Assembly: GCA_965221295.1 (NCBI GenBank)
Contig: OZ244879.1
Coordinates: 1,984,001-2,048,000, forward strand
Length of the DNA: 64,000 nt
From: Bin87 sp965221295
GTDB lineage: Bacteria; Chloroflexota; Dehalococcoidia; Lucifugimonadales; UBA3495
Reading direction: 5' to 3'
The notes beneath the pieces are model-generated. The model was not told the origin of the DNA. It did not search any database and saw only the letters and a program-made list of their open reading frames with translations. The translations under genes and the position numbers were made by a program. Positions 32,602 through 40,901 of this stretch are shown one piece after another. How positions within the stretch are numbered: position 1 is the first letter of the stretch; each line of letters opens with the position of its first letter.

Positions 32602-33144
32602 ATGAAGGCCCGTCTGGATCTGCACACCCACGTTGGCGAAATGTTCGGCTTCCAAACGCCTACGCCGGAAATCGCCGAGATCGTGATTTCGAAAATCAAG
32701 GACGCTGGGTTGGACGGAATCGGCGTGACCGACCATTGGCGGCAGGACTGGGGCCTTGAACTGCACCGGGTGGTGGAGCGTCATTTCCCCGGCCAGACGC
32801 TCATCATTCCGGGCCGAGAGATCGACGTGCGTCCCGCTAGCAGCCCCTTTGACGAATACCACTGCGTCGAACTACACCTGCCAGGCGGACGCCTGTTTCG
32901 CAACTACTGCCACCCCGGTTACTACACGCCGAACATCATCATCGAGGACGGCGTGCACGGCATCGAAATCGAAAATTTCCACCACGACTGGCACATCCGT
33001 CCCCCTCAGGTGCAGCGGGTCGCCGAGCAGCACGGCCTCTTGACCTTCGCCGTGAGCGACGCCAACACCCTGGATGAAATCGGCGCTCGCGCCACAGAAG
33101 TGGACCTGGACGACATGTTCCGTCGCGCCATTCCGCTGGACTGA
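32602..33144 (+). CDS. PHP-domain metal-dependent phosphoesterase-like protein
   Basis: This gene encodes 180 residues. It shows the PHP motifs L-D-L-H-T-H-V-G-E, G-I-G-V-T-D-H-W, I-I-P-G-R-E-I-D-V and N-Y-C-H-P-G-Y. The final motif, usually GSDAH, is A-V-S-D-A-N-T-L-D-E-I-G, so one metal-ligand His is replaced by Asn. The reaction is unknown, since PHP proteins include histidinol phosphatase and oligoribonuclease-type enzymes. It lies between two crotonase-type genes with about 15-40 bp gaps and is likely in the same transcript. Confidence 0.72.
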   Translation: MKARLDLHTHVGEMFGFQTPTPEIAEIVISKIKDAGLDGIGVTDHWRQDWGLELHRVVERHFPGQTLIIPGREIDVRPASSPFDEYHCVELHLPGGRLFRNYCHPGYYTPNIIIEDGVHGIEIENFHHDWHIRPPQVQRVAEQHGLLTFAVSDANTLDEIGARATEVDLDDMFRRAIPLD

Positions 33145-33158
33145 ATTGCAACGCCGCC

Positions 33159-33920
33159 ATGGCAACCCCTTTCCCCACCATCATCTACGAAAAGCGCGGA
33201 AGCGTGGCGCACGTCTCGCTCAACCGGCCGGACCAACTGAACGCCTATTCCGTTGCCATGCGGGACGATTTCTCTGAGGCCCTACGCGCCGTCGCCGAGG
33301 ATCCGGAGGTCGACGCCCTCTTGATCACCGGACAGGGCCGGGCATTTTGCGCCGGCGCCGACCTGAGCGAGTTCGGTTCCGCCCCTTCTCAGGCTATCGC
33401 CCGCAACGTACGATGGCAGCGGGATGTTTGGGGGCAGTTGATCGACTTCCCCAAGCCCATCGCGGTCGCGGCTCACGGGTATTGCATTGGCTCCGGTTTG
33501 GAAATCACGCTCCTGGCCGACCTGCGGATCGCTGCGGATGACACCGTGTTCGCGATGCCAGAAACCCATCTCGGCATGATTCCGGCGGCTGGCGGCACCC
33601 AGACCCTGACCCGAAACGCCCGGCCCGCCGCTGCTCTGGACCTGCTCCTGACGGGACGCCGGTTTGACGCCGCCGAAGCGATGCGAATGGGTCTGGTCAA
33701 TCGGCTGGCGCCAGCCCAAGACCTGTTGAATCTGGCCTGGGGTCTGGCTTTCCGGCTCGCCGAGATTCCCGCGGGCATGTTGGCGGCAACGCGCGCCGTT
33801 CTGCGCGATGGCCCCGACCTGCCGCTGCAAACGGCGCTCCAACTGGAAACCAGGCTGGCGGCGCTACTGATGGATGACTACTCTCAAATGGATGACTACC
33901 CACTATCGGAGACAGGATGA
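33159..33920 (+). CDS. Enoyl-CoA hydratase
   Basis: This 253-residue crotonase-family enzyme has both catalytic glutamates: S-G-L-E-I-T-L-L-A-D and M-P-E-T-H-L-G-M-I-P. The oxyanion loop reads F-C-A-G-A-D-L-S-E-F. It should hydrate 2-enoyl-CoA in fatty or organic acid degradation. The stop overlaps the acyl-CoA synthetase start (ATGA), so hydratase and synthetase are coupled. The tail repeats Q-M-D-D-Y / M-D-D-Y, a small duplication. Confidence 0.88.
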   Translation: MATPFPTIIYEKRGSVAHVSLNRPDQLNAYSVAMRDDFSEALRAVAEDPEVDALLITGQGRAFCAGADLSEFGSAPSQAIARNVRWQRDVWGQLIDFPKPIAVAAHGYCIGSGLEITLLADLRIAADDTVFAMPETHLGMIPAAGGTQTLTRNARPAAALDLLLTGRRFDAAEAMRMGLVNRLAPAQDLLNLAWGLAFRLAEIPAGMLAATRAVLRDGPDLPLQTALQLETRLAALLMDDYSQMDDYPLSETG

Positions 33921-35473
33921 ACACCACCGAGTTTCTCATGATGGCGGCAGCCATCGTGCCCGACCGGACTGCCATCGTATTCGACGGGCAGCATCTCAGC
34001 TTTGAGTCCCTGCAACAACGGGTCAATCGGCTCGCTAACGCCATGTCCCACCTGGGCATCGGCAAAGGCGACCGAGTGGCGGTGATGCAAACCAACTGCA
34101 ACCAACTGGTGGAAATCTACTTCGCCACAGCGCAACTGGACGCGGTTTACGTGCCCATCAACTTCCGAGCCAAGGCGGAGGAGCTGGGCGCCATGCTGGA
34201 CATCGTCGATCCCTCCTTCCTGTTCCTCGGTCAACGCTACCTGCCCCTGGTATCCGACGGGATGCTGCCCAGCGAACGGATCGTCATGCTGGGAGCGCCG
34301 CCGCCCGCGGGTATGTTGCAGTACAACTATCTGCTGGCCAACGGCGATGCCGAACAGTTGCATTTTCCGGAGGACGACGAGGACGCCACCACGGTCATCA
34401 TGTTCACCTCAGGCACCACCAGTCTGCCCAAAGGAGTCCAGCTCACCCACGACAGCTTTGGCTCCTTCCTGCTCAACAACGTGCAGCCTGCCGACCCGGA
34501 CGTGGCCGAAACCAACCTGCTGACGGTGCCCATGTACCATGTCGCCGGCCTCCAGGCGGCGCTGGCGGCCGTGTTCGGTGGCCGCACCCTGGTGGTGATG
34601 CCCCAGTTCGACGCCGAAGAGTGGATGGCCCTGGTCGGGGAACATCGCGTGAACCGGGCCATGCTCGTGCCCACCATGCTCAAGCGGGTCATGGACCACC
34701 CTCGCTTTTCTGCATACGATCTCTCATCGCTGGACGTGATCACCTACGGCGCCGCTCCGATGCCGCTGCCGGTGATCCGTGACGCTATCGCCAAATTCCC
34801 CACCACCCGTTTCATCAACGCCTTTGGACAAACGGAAACCGCTTCCACCATCACCATGCTCCCGCCCGATGACCACGTGCTGACTGGAACCCCGGAACAA
34901 ATCGAAATCAAGCTGCGCCGATTGACTTCGATTGGCAAACCGCTGGACGATGTTGAAGTGATGATCGTTTCGGAAGAAGGCCAGCCCGTTCCCGACGGCG
35001 AGGTGGGGGAGATCGTCGCCAGGGGGCCGCGCATGATGACCGGATATTGGGGTCAGGAGACCGCCACCGGCGACGCCATACGGTCGGGTTGGCTCTACAC
35101 CGGGGACCTCGCCTGGCAGGACAGCGACGGGTACATCTACCTGGCCGGACGCGCCCGCGATTTCATCAAGCGCGGCGGCGAGATGATTTCGCCGGAAGAG
35201 GTGGAGCAGACGCTCGCCGAGCATCCCGGAGTCGTCGAGGCCGCCGTCATCGGTGTTCCCGACCTGGAATGGGGCGAGGAAGTCCGCGCCGTTGTGGTGC
35301 GCAGCAACGAAGCTATCAACGAGAACGATCTGATCGAACATTGCCGGCAAAAGCTGGCCGGATTCAAGCGTCCTCGCTCGGTGGTGTTCGTTGACGCTCT
35401 ACCCAGAAACGTGATGGGAAAGGTGCTGAAGCGAGACCTTCGAGAACAATTTGACTATCCCGTTGAAACATGA
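33917..35473 (+). CDS. Acyl-CoA synthetase (AMP-forming)
   Basis: This 518-residue adenylate-forming enzyme carries the P-loop F-T-S-G-T-T-S-L-P-K-G-V and N-A-F-G-Q-T-E-T-A. It also has Y-T-G-D-L-A-W-Q-D-S-D-G-Y, the hinge G-R-A-R-D-F-I-K-R-G-G-E and the catalytic Lys near the end in G-K-V-L-K-R-D-L-R. It activates a fatty or aromatic acid with ATP and CoA. In-frame overlap with the preceding hydratase (ATGA) and the neighbouring crotonases and CoA-transferases place it in an acyl-CoA degradation cluster. The actual acid is not deducible. Confidence 0.9.
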   Translation: MNTTEFLMMAAAIVPDRTAIVFDGQHLSFESLQQRVNRLANAMSHLGIGKGDRVAVMQTNCNQLVEIYFATAQLDAVYVPINFRAKAEELGAMLDIVDPSFLFLGQRYLPLVSDGMLPSERIVMLGAPPPAGMLQYNYLLANGDAEQLHFPEDDEDATTVIMFTSGTTSLPKGVQLTHDSFGSFLLNNVQPADPDVAETNLLTVPMYHVAGLQAALAAVFGGRTLVVMPQFDAEEWMALVGEHRVNRAMLVPTMLKRVMDHPRFSAYDLSSLDVITYGAAPMPLPVIRDAIAKFPTTRFINAFGQTETASTITMLPPDDHVLTGTPEQIEIKLRRLTSIGKPLDDVEVMIVSEEGQPVPDGEVGEIVARGPRMMTGYWGQETATGDAIRSGWLYTGDLAWQDSDGYIYLAGRARDFIKRGGEMISPEEVEQTLAEHPGVVEAAVIGVPDLEWGEEVRAVVVRSNEAINENDLIEHCRQKLAGFKRPRSVVFVDALPRNVMGKVLKRDLREQFDYPVET

Positions 35474-35486
35474 GGGAGGTAGCGGC

Positions 35487-36413
35487 ATGGAAATTGCAGT
35501 GATGGGCGCCGGCGGCGTCGGAGGATACTTTGGCGGGTTGCTCGCCAGGGCTGGACACCGCGTGACCTTCATCGCTCGCGGCCCTCACCTTGACGCAATC
35601 CGTCGCAACGGCTTGCGCGTCATCAGCGGCAACGACGGCGATTTCACCACGCCGGCCCACGCCACCGACGACCCCGCCGCGGTCGGCCCCCAGGAGCTGG
35701 TGCTGTTCACCGTCAAGATGTACCACAACGACGACGCCATCCGCGCAATTGAACCGCTGGTGGGCGCCGAATCCATCGTGTTGACCTTGCAAAATGGCAT
35801 CGACAACGGGGACCGGTTGGCGGAGGTGTACGGTTCAGAGCGGGTGATGATCGGTTCCGCCTACCTGGAGGGCCGCATCAGCGAACCGGGGGTCGTGACT
35901 CAGGGCGGCCCAGGCGCGGCCTCCTTCGGCGAACGGTCGCTGGGCGTCACCGACCGAGGCCGGCGCCTCCTGTCGGTTTTCCAGGAGGCAGGCTGGAGGG
36001 TCGAGCTGCTGGAAAACATGACCGGGATGTTGTGGAAGAAGTTCGCGTATCTGTCGGGTTCCGCCGGCGTTTGCGCGGCCAGCGGTTGCCCTTACGGAGA
36101 GTTGCGCTCCGTGCCCGAAACGCGCGCCGCGATCCGAGCGGCCATTGCCGAGGCGTTGGCCGTGGGCGAGGCCTCCGGGGCGCCCCTGGAACCCGATTCA
36201 CTAGAGTGGTCCATGAACGCTTTGGACAACTTCCCCGCCACCGGCATGGCGTCCCTGGCCAAGGACTTCGCCGAAAACCGTCCTGTAGAGTTGGAGGGCC
36301 TCACCGGCGTTGTGGTTCGCATGGGCCGAGAATACGGCGTGCCAACCCCGGTCAATGATGCCCTCTACGCCGTCCTGAAACCCAGAGCCAACCGCATCGA
36401 AGCGTCCCGCTGA
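35487..36413 (+). CDS. 2-dehydropantoate 2-reductase-family (PanE-like) protein
   Basis: This gene encodes 308 residues from ATG 35487, with GGGAGG 7 nt upstream. It begins MEIAVMGAGGVGGYFGGLLA (NADPH Rossmann fold) and contains F-T-V-K-M-Y, N-G-I-D-N, M-L-W-K-K-F-A-Y (catalytic Lys) and the C-terminal helix region N-R-P-V-E-L-E. The family reduces ketopantoate to pantoate for CoA synthesis, but many paralogues act on other 2-keto acids. It lies 13 bp after the synthetase and probably in the same operon. Confidence 0.85.
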   Translation: MEIAVMGAGGVGGYFGGLLARAGHRVTFIARGPHLDAIRRNGLRVISGNDGDFTTPAHATDDPAAVGPQELVLFTVKMYHNDDAIRAIEPLVGAESIVLTLQNGIDNGDRLAEVYGSERVMIGSAYLEGRISEPGVVTQGGPGAASFGERSLGVTDRGRRLLSVFQEAGWRVELLENMTGMLWKKFAYLSGSAGVCAASGCPYGELRSVPETRAAIRAAIAEALAVGEASGAPLEPDSLEWSMNALDNFPATGMASLAKDFAENRPVELEGLTGVVVRMGREYGVPTPVNDALYAVLKPRANRIEASR

Positions 36414-36490
36414 CCCGCCCCCCCACCGCAGCCATCCCCCCACCCGTCACCACGAGCGCTCCCCACCTGCCGCCGCAACCGCTCCCCACC

Positions 36491-36613
36491 TGTCATTGCG
36501 AGCGCAGCGCGGCAATCCCGTCCACCACAACACGCAGCGCTCCGCACCCAGCCCCGGCGGCCGTCAGCCCAGGCAACGAGATTGCCACGTCGCTGGCGCT
36601 CCTCGCAATGACA
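36491..36613. repeat. CATTGCGAG inverted-repeat element
   Basis: Termini TGTCATTGCGAG (36491-36502) and CTCGCAATGACA (36602-36613) are perfect 12-bp inverted repeats of a 123-bp element. Parts of the internal sequence (AGCGCGGCAATC and GATTGCCACGTCGC) also match in inverted orientation. The element fills most of the spacer between convergent genes and is related to the array at 46.4-47.1 kb. Confidence 0.8.
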
Positions 36614-36643
36614 GATGCTAAAGGCGCCGCAACCGCTCCCACC

Positions 36644-36676
36644 AGTCATTGCGAGCGCAGCGCGGCAATCCCGCCG
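36644..36676. repeat. Solitary half of the CATTGCGAG element
   Basis: AGTCATTGCGAGCGCAGCGC and the following GGCAATCCCG match the left half of the 36491 element, with no right arm. It ends near the 3' end of the next gene. Confidence 0.7.
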
Positions 36677-36701
36677 ACCGCAACCAACGGCTGCACGAGC
36701 C

Positions 36702-37067
36702 TCACGCTTCCGGGTACGTGAGTCTCAACAAGACGTGCCGCCGGTTTTTGGTGTAGGGACGCACCTGTTCCGGCCAGCGGCCCGCGTCAACCGCCTTGGC
36801 CCATTCAGGGCTTGTCAGCGCCTCCGGGCTCTCTATCTCATACACGGCGTGATGCTTCGGGGTCCCGGGAATCTCAATTTCCCGCACCTCGCCACCCATG
36901 GCCATCACCAGGCGTTGCGTCTCATAGCGCGTAACGCCGATCACTCCCGGAGTCTGGTTCAGCAGAGGGCAATGCTCGGTGTTGTACACCTCGTTGAACA
37001 GCGCCTCACGTTCCGGGTCGATGTCCATGCTGGCAATGAACAGATACTTTGACTTGGCGTCAGCCAT
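36702..37067 (-). CDS. Small dimeric alpha/beta-barrel (EthD-like) protein
   Basis: This gene encodes 121 residues from ATG 37067, with GGAGG 7 nt upstream. The sequence (Y-L-F-I-A-S-M-D-I-D-P-E-R-E-A-L-F-N-E-V-Y-N-T-E-H-C-P-L-L) shows the ferredoxin-like strand-helix pattern of the Dabb/EthD superfamily, where a His in E-H-x-P is typical. Members are stress or degradation-pathway proteins of unclear chemistry. The 3' end adjoins the repeat element and the TPR gene lies just upstream (37122). Confidence 0.65.
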   Translation of the reverse strand: MADAKSKYLFIASMDIDPEREALFNEVYNTEHCPLLNQTPGVIGVTRYETQRLVMAMGGEVREIEIPGTPKHHAVYEIESPEALTSPEWAKAVDAGRWPEQVRPYTKNRRHVLLRLTYPEA

Positions 37068-37121
37068 GATGTCGCCTCCGATTTGCGCGGGCTCTGCCGG
37101 CATGAGAATGGGATGAATCAT

Positions 37122-37808
37122 CTAATGGGATTGGTGCAGCATTTGCGCGGCCATCGTCCAATCAGAACGCGCGGCGACGGTATCGCCCAGCGCCTCCAAC
37201 GACTTGCCCCGGGCCACGTAGGCCTCCGTGTACCGTTCGTTCAAGGCGATGGCTTCAGTGAACGCAGCCACGGCCTGCTGGTGTTCGCCCATGTCGCGCA
37301 GGGCCAGGCCGCGCCAATATCGAGCTGCCGCGTTTCGCGGGGCCAGCGATGACGCTCTCCGGTTATCGTCCAGTGAGCCAGGAATCTGGCCGAGGCGATA
37401 CCGGGCCCGTCCGCGAATCTGCCACGCCTCCGCATCGTCGCGGTCGAGGGCAATCGCCCGGCTGCAATCCGCTTCCGACGCGGCCCAGCGTTCCAACTCC
37501 AAGTTGACGACGCCGCGGAGAGTCCAAGCCCGACCGTGATGGGGATCGATACCAATCGCGACATCCAAGTCGTCGATGGCAGCCTCCCAGCGGCTCAAAC
37601 CCGACAGAGCCTCGGCTCGCGCCGTTCGGGCGGCGGCGTCCCCCGGAGCGATGGCCACCGCCAAGTCCAGATCCGCCAGCGCATCGGCGTGTTGTCCCAG
37701 GCCCAGCAGGGCCACGCCCCGGCACAAGCGCGGCGCCGCCGAGCGGTCCCCCATGGCGATGCAACGCTCCGCCTCAGCGATTTCTTGGCGCAGGCGCTCA
37801 GGCGACAT
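37122..37808 (-). CDS. Tetratricopeptide-repeat protein
   Basis: This 228-residue protein is made of about six TPR units (for example A-L-A-D-L-D-L-A-V-A-I-A-P-G, A-I-D-D-L-D-V-A-I-G-I-D-P, A-D-C-S-R-A-I-A-L-D, A-V-A-A-F-T-E-A-I-A-L-N). No signal peptide or extra domain is seen, so it is probably a cytoplasmic protein-interaction module. It is followed by the EthD-like gene 54 bp downstream and preceded by the ThDP enzyme gene on the same strand. Confidence 0.8.
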   Translation of the reverse strand: MSPERLRQEIAEAERCIAMGDRSAAPRLCRGVALLGLGQHADALADLDLAVAIAPGDAAARTARAEALSGLSRWEAAIDDLDVAIGIDPHHGRAWTLRGVVNLELERWAASEADCSRAIALDRDDAEAWQIRGRARYRLGQIPGSLDDNRRASSLAPRNAAARYWRGLALRDMGEHQQAVAAFTEAIALNERYTEAYVARGKSLEALGDTVAARSDWTMAAQMLHQSH

Positions 37809-37902
37809 GCGATTCTAAGGGTTCCCACGGTGGCATTGGCGCTTGACGACCCCGGCCGCCATGAAGCGTTTGTCGGATGCGCTTTGGGACGCCTCTTGCC
37901 GT

Positions 37903-39549
37903 CTAAAACGCGCGCTTGTGGGAATAGTCGATCTCCTCGTTGGTGATGAACTCCAGCAGAACCGCATTACCCTCTTCATTTTGGCGCCGCGCGCGTTGGA
38001 AGGCCGGGATGATTTCACCGGGGTCGGTCACCCGCTCGGCGTACCCACCCATTGCCCGGCCCATGTCGGCGTAGTTGCCGCCCAGGTCGCGGGTATTGTA
38101 CAGCTCGTGAGATCGTTGCATGGCGCCCGTTTCAACCGCCATCGTGGAGTTGTTCAAGACCACAGTGGTGATCGGAGCGCCGCTGCGCACTGCGGTTTCA
38201 AAGTCCAGACCCACCATGCCGAAGGCCGCGTCGCCCATGAAATTGACGCACATCTTCTCCGGAGCGGCCAGTTTCGCGCCAATCACCAAACCCAGGCCGG
38301 TGCCCAAGCCGTGGGATTTCCCCCATCCCAGATAGCTGCGCGGCCCTCCGGATCTATAGAACGGCGTGATCTGGTCCCTCGGACTCCCGGAGTCGTGGGT
38401 AATGATCGCGTCGTCGGCCGGCACGGCCCGTTGGAAGTCGGTGATCACGCGATAAGGGTTGACCAATGGGCCGGCATCTTCCGTCTTGTGCCGCCACTCG
38501 GCAAGCCAGGCGTTGCGGACCGACTCGATCTCACCGGCCACTGCAGCATTGTCGCGGCGGTTATCGCCTACGATTTCGCGGCAAGCGTCGATCATCTGGC
38601 GCAACGTCAGTTTGGCGTCCCCGATGATGGGGAATTGCACGTCGTAATCCTTGTTGAGGTCCCGTGGGTCGTTGGTGTTCTGGATCAGCGCGCGCCCGGC
38701 CGGCAGGTTCATGGACATGCCGTGCTTGGTGAAGCTGGATCCCACCCCAAATATCACGTCGGCTCGGCGCACGAAGTGATACACCGTCCCCGACATCACG
38801 CCGGAGCCGCTGCCCAGGGCCAGGGGATGATGCTCCGGGAAGCCGCTCTTGCCCAGGAGCGTGGTCATGACCGGCGCCGACAGCAGTTCCGCCAGCTCCA
38901 CCAGTTCGTCGGTAGCCTCCGCGTACATCACTCCCTGGCCGGCGTGGATGACTGGATAGGTTGCGGAGCACAGGGCGCGGGCGGCCGCCTCAACGTCCTT
39001 GGGGTCGGCTTGGGACGCGGAACGACGCGCGTTGCCGCCCCAGTAGAACGCCTCCTCAGACACGTCCTCCAGGGCCACGTCGGCGGGGATTTCCACCATG
39101 GCGGGCCCGGGCCGGCCGGTGTACAAGGCGTTGACGGCGCGTCGCATCACCTGGCTGGCGCTGGCCGACAGGTTCAGCCGTTCCAGGTGCTTGGTAACGC
39201 TGGCGAAACTCTCGATGGAATCGAACATCGGGAATACCCCCTGCCGTTCCCGCGGGTGTCCCAACGGCAACAACAGGATGGGAACCGAGTCTGAGAACGC
39301 CGTGGCCACGCCGGAATACGCGTTCTCGGCGCCAGGCCCGTATTGCATGGCGAACACGCCGGGCGGCCGGCCATTGGTCACGCGGCTGTAACCGTCCGCG
39401 ATCCCTACACCCACCCGCTCTTGGCGGCAAATTACTGGGCGGATGCCAGCGGCGGCGCACGCTTCGATTACCGGCGTGGTGGGGAAACAGGATAGGTACT
39501 GCACCCCCTCCCGCTTCAAGATTTCAGCAATGGCTTCTATGGTCTGCAC
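37903..39549 (-). CDS. Thiamine-diphosphate-dependent enzyme of the acetolactate-synthase type
   Basis: This gene encodes 548 residues from GTG 39549, with GAGG 7 nt upstream. An upstream in-frame ATG at 39624 would add 25 Arg- and His-rich residues that lack family likeness. Layout: N-terminal Pyr domain with the catalytic Glu in C-R-Q-E-R-V-G-V-G-I-A-D-G-Y-S-R, a central domain, and the ThDP motif G-D-A-A-F-G-M-V-G-L ... T-V-V-L-N-N about 30 residues later. The family includes acetolactate synthase, benzoylformate and oxalyl-CoA decarboxylases. The neighbouring CaiB genes make an oxalyl-CoA-type role imaginable but unproven. Confidence 0.82.
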   Translation of the reverse strand: MQTIEAIAEILKREGVQYLSCFPTTPVIEACAAAGIRPVICRQERVGVGIADGYSRVTNGRPPGVFAMQYGPGAENAYSGVATAFSDSVPILLLPLGHPRERQGVFPMFDSIESFASVTKHLERLNLSASASQVMRRAVNALYTGRPGPAMVEIPADVALEDVSEEAFYWGGNARRSASQADPKDVEAAARALCSATYPVIHAGQGVMYAEATDELVELAELLSAPVMTTLLGKSGFPEHHPLALGSGSGVMSGTVYHFVRRADVIFGVGSSFTKHGMSMNLPAGRALIQNTNDPRDLNKDYDVQFPIIGDAKLTLRQMIDACREIVGDNRRDNAAVAGEIESVRNAWLAEWRHKTEDAGPLVNPYRVITDFQRAVPADDAIITHDSGSPRDQITPFYRSGGPRSYLGWGKSHGLGTGLGLVIGAKLAAPEKMCVNFMGDAAFGMVGLDFETAVRSGAPITTVVLNNSTMAVETGAMQRSHELYNTRDLGGNYADMGRAMGGYAERVTDPGEIIPAFQRARRQNEEGNAVLLEFITNEEIDYSHKRAF

Positions 39550-39611
39550 GATAAAACCTCGGTGAAGGGCGCCTTGCCAATGCAACCGTTGGCGGCGCTC
39601 AGATGCCCCGA

Positions 39612-39617
39612 AGTATA
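39612..39617 (-). promoter_or_regulatory. -10 element of the ThDP enzyme gene
   Basis: The minus strand reads GGCGCTATACT here, giving a -10 of TATACT about 63 nt upstream of the GTG start. The same GCGC-TATAAT context recurs upstream of leuC (44594) and the SDR gene (54392). Confidence 0.4.
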
Positions 39618-39703
39618 GCGCCATCGGGCAACGCCGCTCCCCATTTGTGCCAACCGACTTCCGGGGCTAGAATTAAGGCGCCAATCCATTCGGGAGTTTG
39701 ATA

Positions 39704-40900
39704 TTGACCAGCGGAGCTTTGGCCGGCGTCAAAGTAATCGATCTGACGCACCACATCGCCGGCCCGTACGCGACCAAATTGTTGGCGGATTTCGGCGCCG
39801 ACGTGCTGAAAATCGAGCGGCCGGGCGGCGACCCGGCTCGCCGTTTGCCGCCGTTCTTCCACGATGATCCCCACCCGGAGCGAAGCCTCCCCTTCCTGTA
39901 CCTGAACACCAACAAGCGCAGCGTCACCCTGAACCTGAAGTCCGAAGAGGGGCGCAGCATCTTGATGGATTTGCTTGCCGACGCCGATGCCCTGGTGGAA
40001 AACTTCGCGCCGCGGGTTCTACCATCCCTGGGGCTGGACTACGAAACGCTGCGGGAGCATAACCCCTCGCTGGTGGTGGCGTCCGCGTCAAACTTCGGTC
40101 AGACCGGGCCGTGGCGGGATTTCAAAGCCACGGAGATCGTGGAGTACGCGCTAGGCGGCCTCATGTACATCTTCGGCGCCTACGACCGGGAGCCGTTGAA
40201 GCACGCGCTGAATCAGGCTCAGTTCAAGGCCGGCTCCAACCTGGCCTCGGCCACCCTGCTGGCGCTGTACCACCAGCGACTCACCGGCGCGGGTCAACGG
40301 GTGGACGTATCCATCCAGGAAAGCATCGCCTCCGCGCTGCGAGACGTGACCAACAACTACACCTACACGGGCGCCGTCCGGCGGCGTCAACCCAACCACA
40401 CCGGCGACCTGACGCGGGTGCGGCGGGTGTCAGATGGCTACGTCCTGCCCAACCCCGGACTGGGCGCCTCCTTGGATTGGCAGGTACTGGTGGACTTTTT
40501 GGACGCGCCCGAACTGGCCGACCCCAGATTCGACAACGCGTCGGCCCGGTTGGAAAACGCCGAAGCGCTGGGGGAAATCCTGGACCGCATCTTCGCCACC
40601 AAGCAGAAACGCGAAATCTTCTACGCGGCCCACGAAAAACGGTTCATCTACGGCGTGATCGACTCGCCGGCCGAAACCTTGGACAACCCCCAGATTCAGG
40701 CTCGCGGCTTCTACGCTCCGGTGGATCACCCCGGCCTTGGCGAGATCATGTTCCCCGGCGCGCCTTTCCTGATGAGCGGTTCGCCCTGGACGGTGAACTC
40801 CAGCGCGCCGTCCCTGGGACAGCACAACGCCGATGTCCTGGGAACGCTGGGATACGACGCCCGCGGCATGGCTTTGCTGGCTGCTTCGGAGGTGATCTGA
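39704..40900 (+). CDS. CaiB/BaiF type III CoA-transferase-like protein lacking the catalytic Asp
   Basis: This gene encodes 398 residues. A TTG start at 39704 is chosen, since GGGAG lies 7 nt upstream. The fold landmarks are clear (V-I-D-L-T-H-H-I-A-G-P-Y-A, L-L-A-D-F-G-A-D-V-L-K-I-E, then L-T-G-A-G-Q-R-V-D-V-S). At the position of the nucleophilic Asp, this protein has Gln173 in Q-F-K-A-G, where the next gene has Asp175 in D-Y-T-A-G. The pair would be active only as a heterodimer carried by the second subunit, as in benzylsuccinate-type transferases. The substrate is unknown. Confidence 0.82.
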   Translation: MTSGALAGVKVIDLTHHIAGPYATKLLADFGADVLKIERPGGDPARRLPPFFHDDPHPERSLPFLYLNTNKRSVTLNLKSEEGRSILMDLLADADALVENFAPRVLPSLGLDYETLREHNPSLVVASASNFGQTGPWRDFKATEIVEYALGGLMYIFGAYDREPLKHALNQAQFKAGSNLASATLLALYHQRLTGAGQRVDVSIQESIASALRDVTNNYTYTGAVRRRQPNHTGDLTRVRRVSDGYVLPNPGLGASLDWQVLVDFLDAPELADPRFDNASARLENAEALGEILDRIFATKQKREIFYAAHEKRFIYGVIDSPAETLDNPQIQARGFYAPVDHPGLGEIMFPGAPFLMSGSPWTVNSSAPSLGQHNADVLGTLGYDARGMALLAASEVI

Positions 40901-40901
40901 C

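Noticed and set aside
37843..39294. A 483-codon plus-strand frame.
   Set aside because: It is antisense to the ThDP enzyme gene and has His-, Gly- and Arg-rich composition without any domain. It is a shadow frame.
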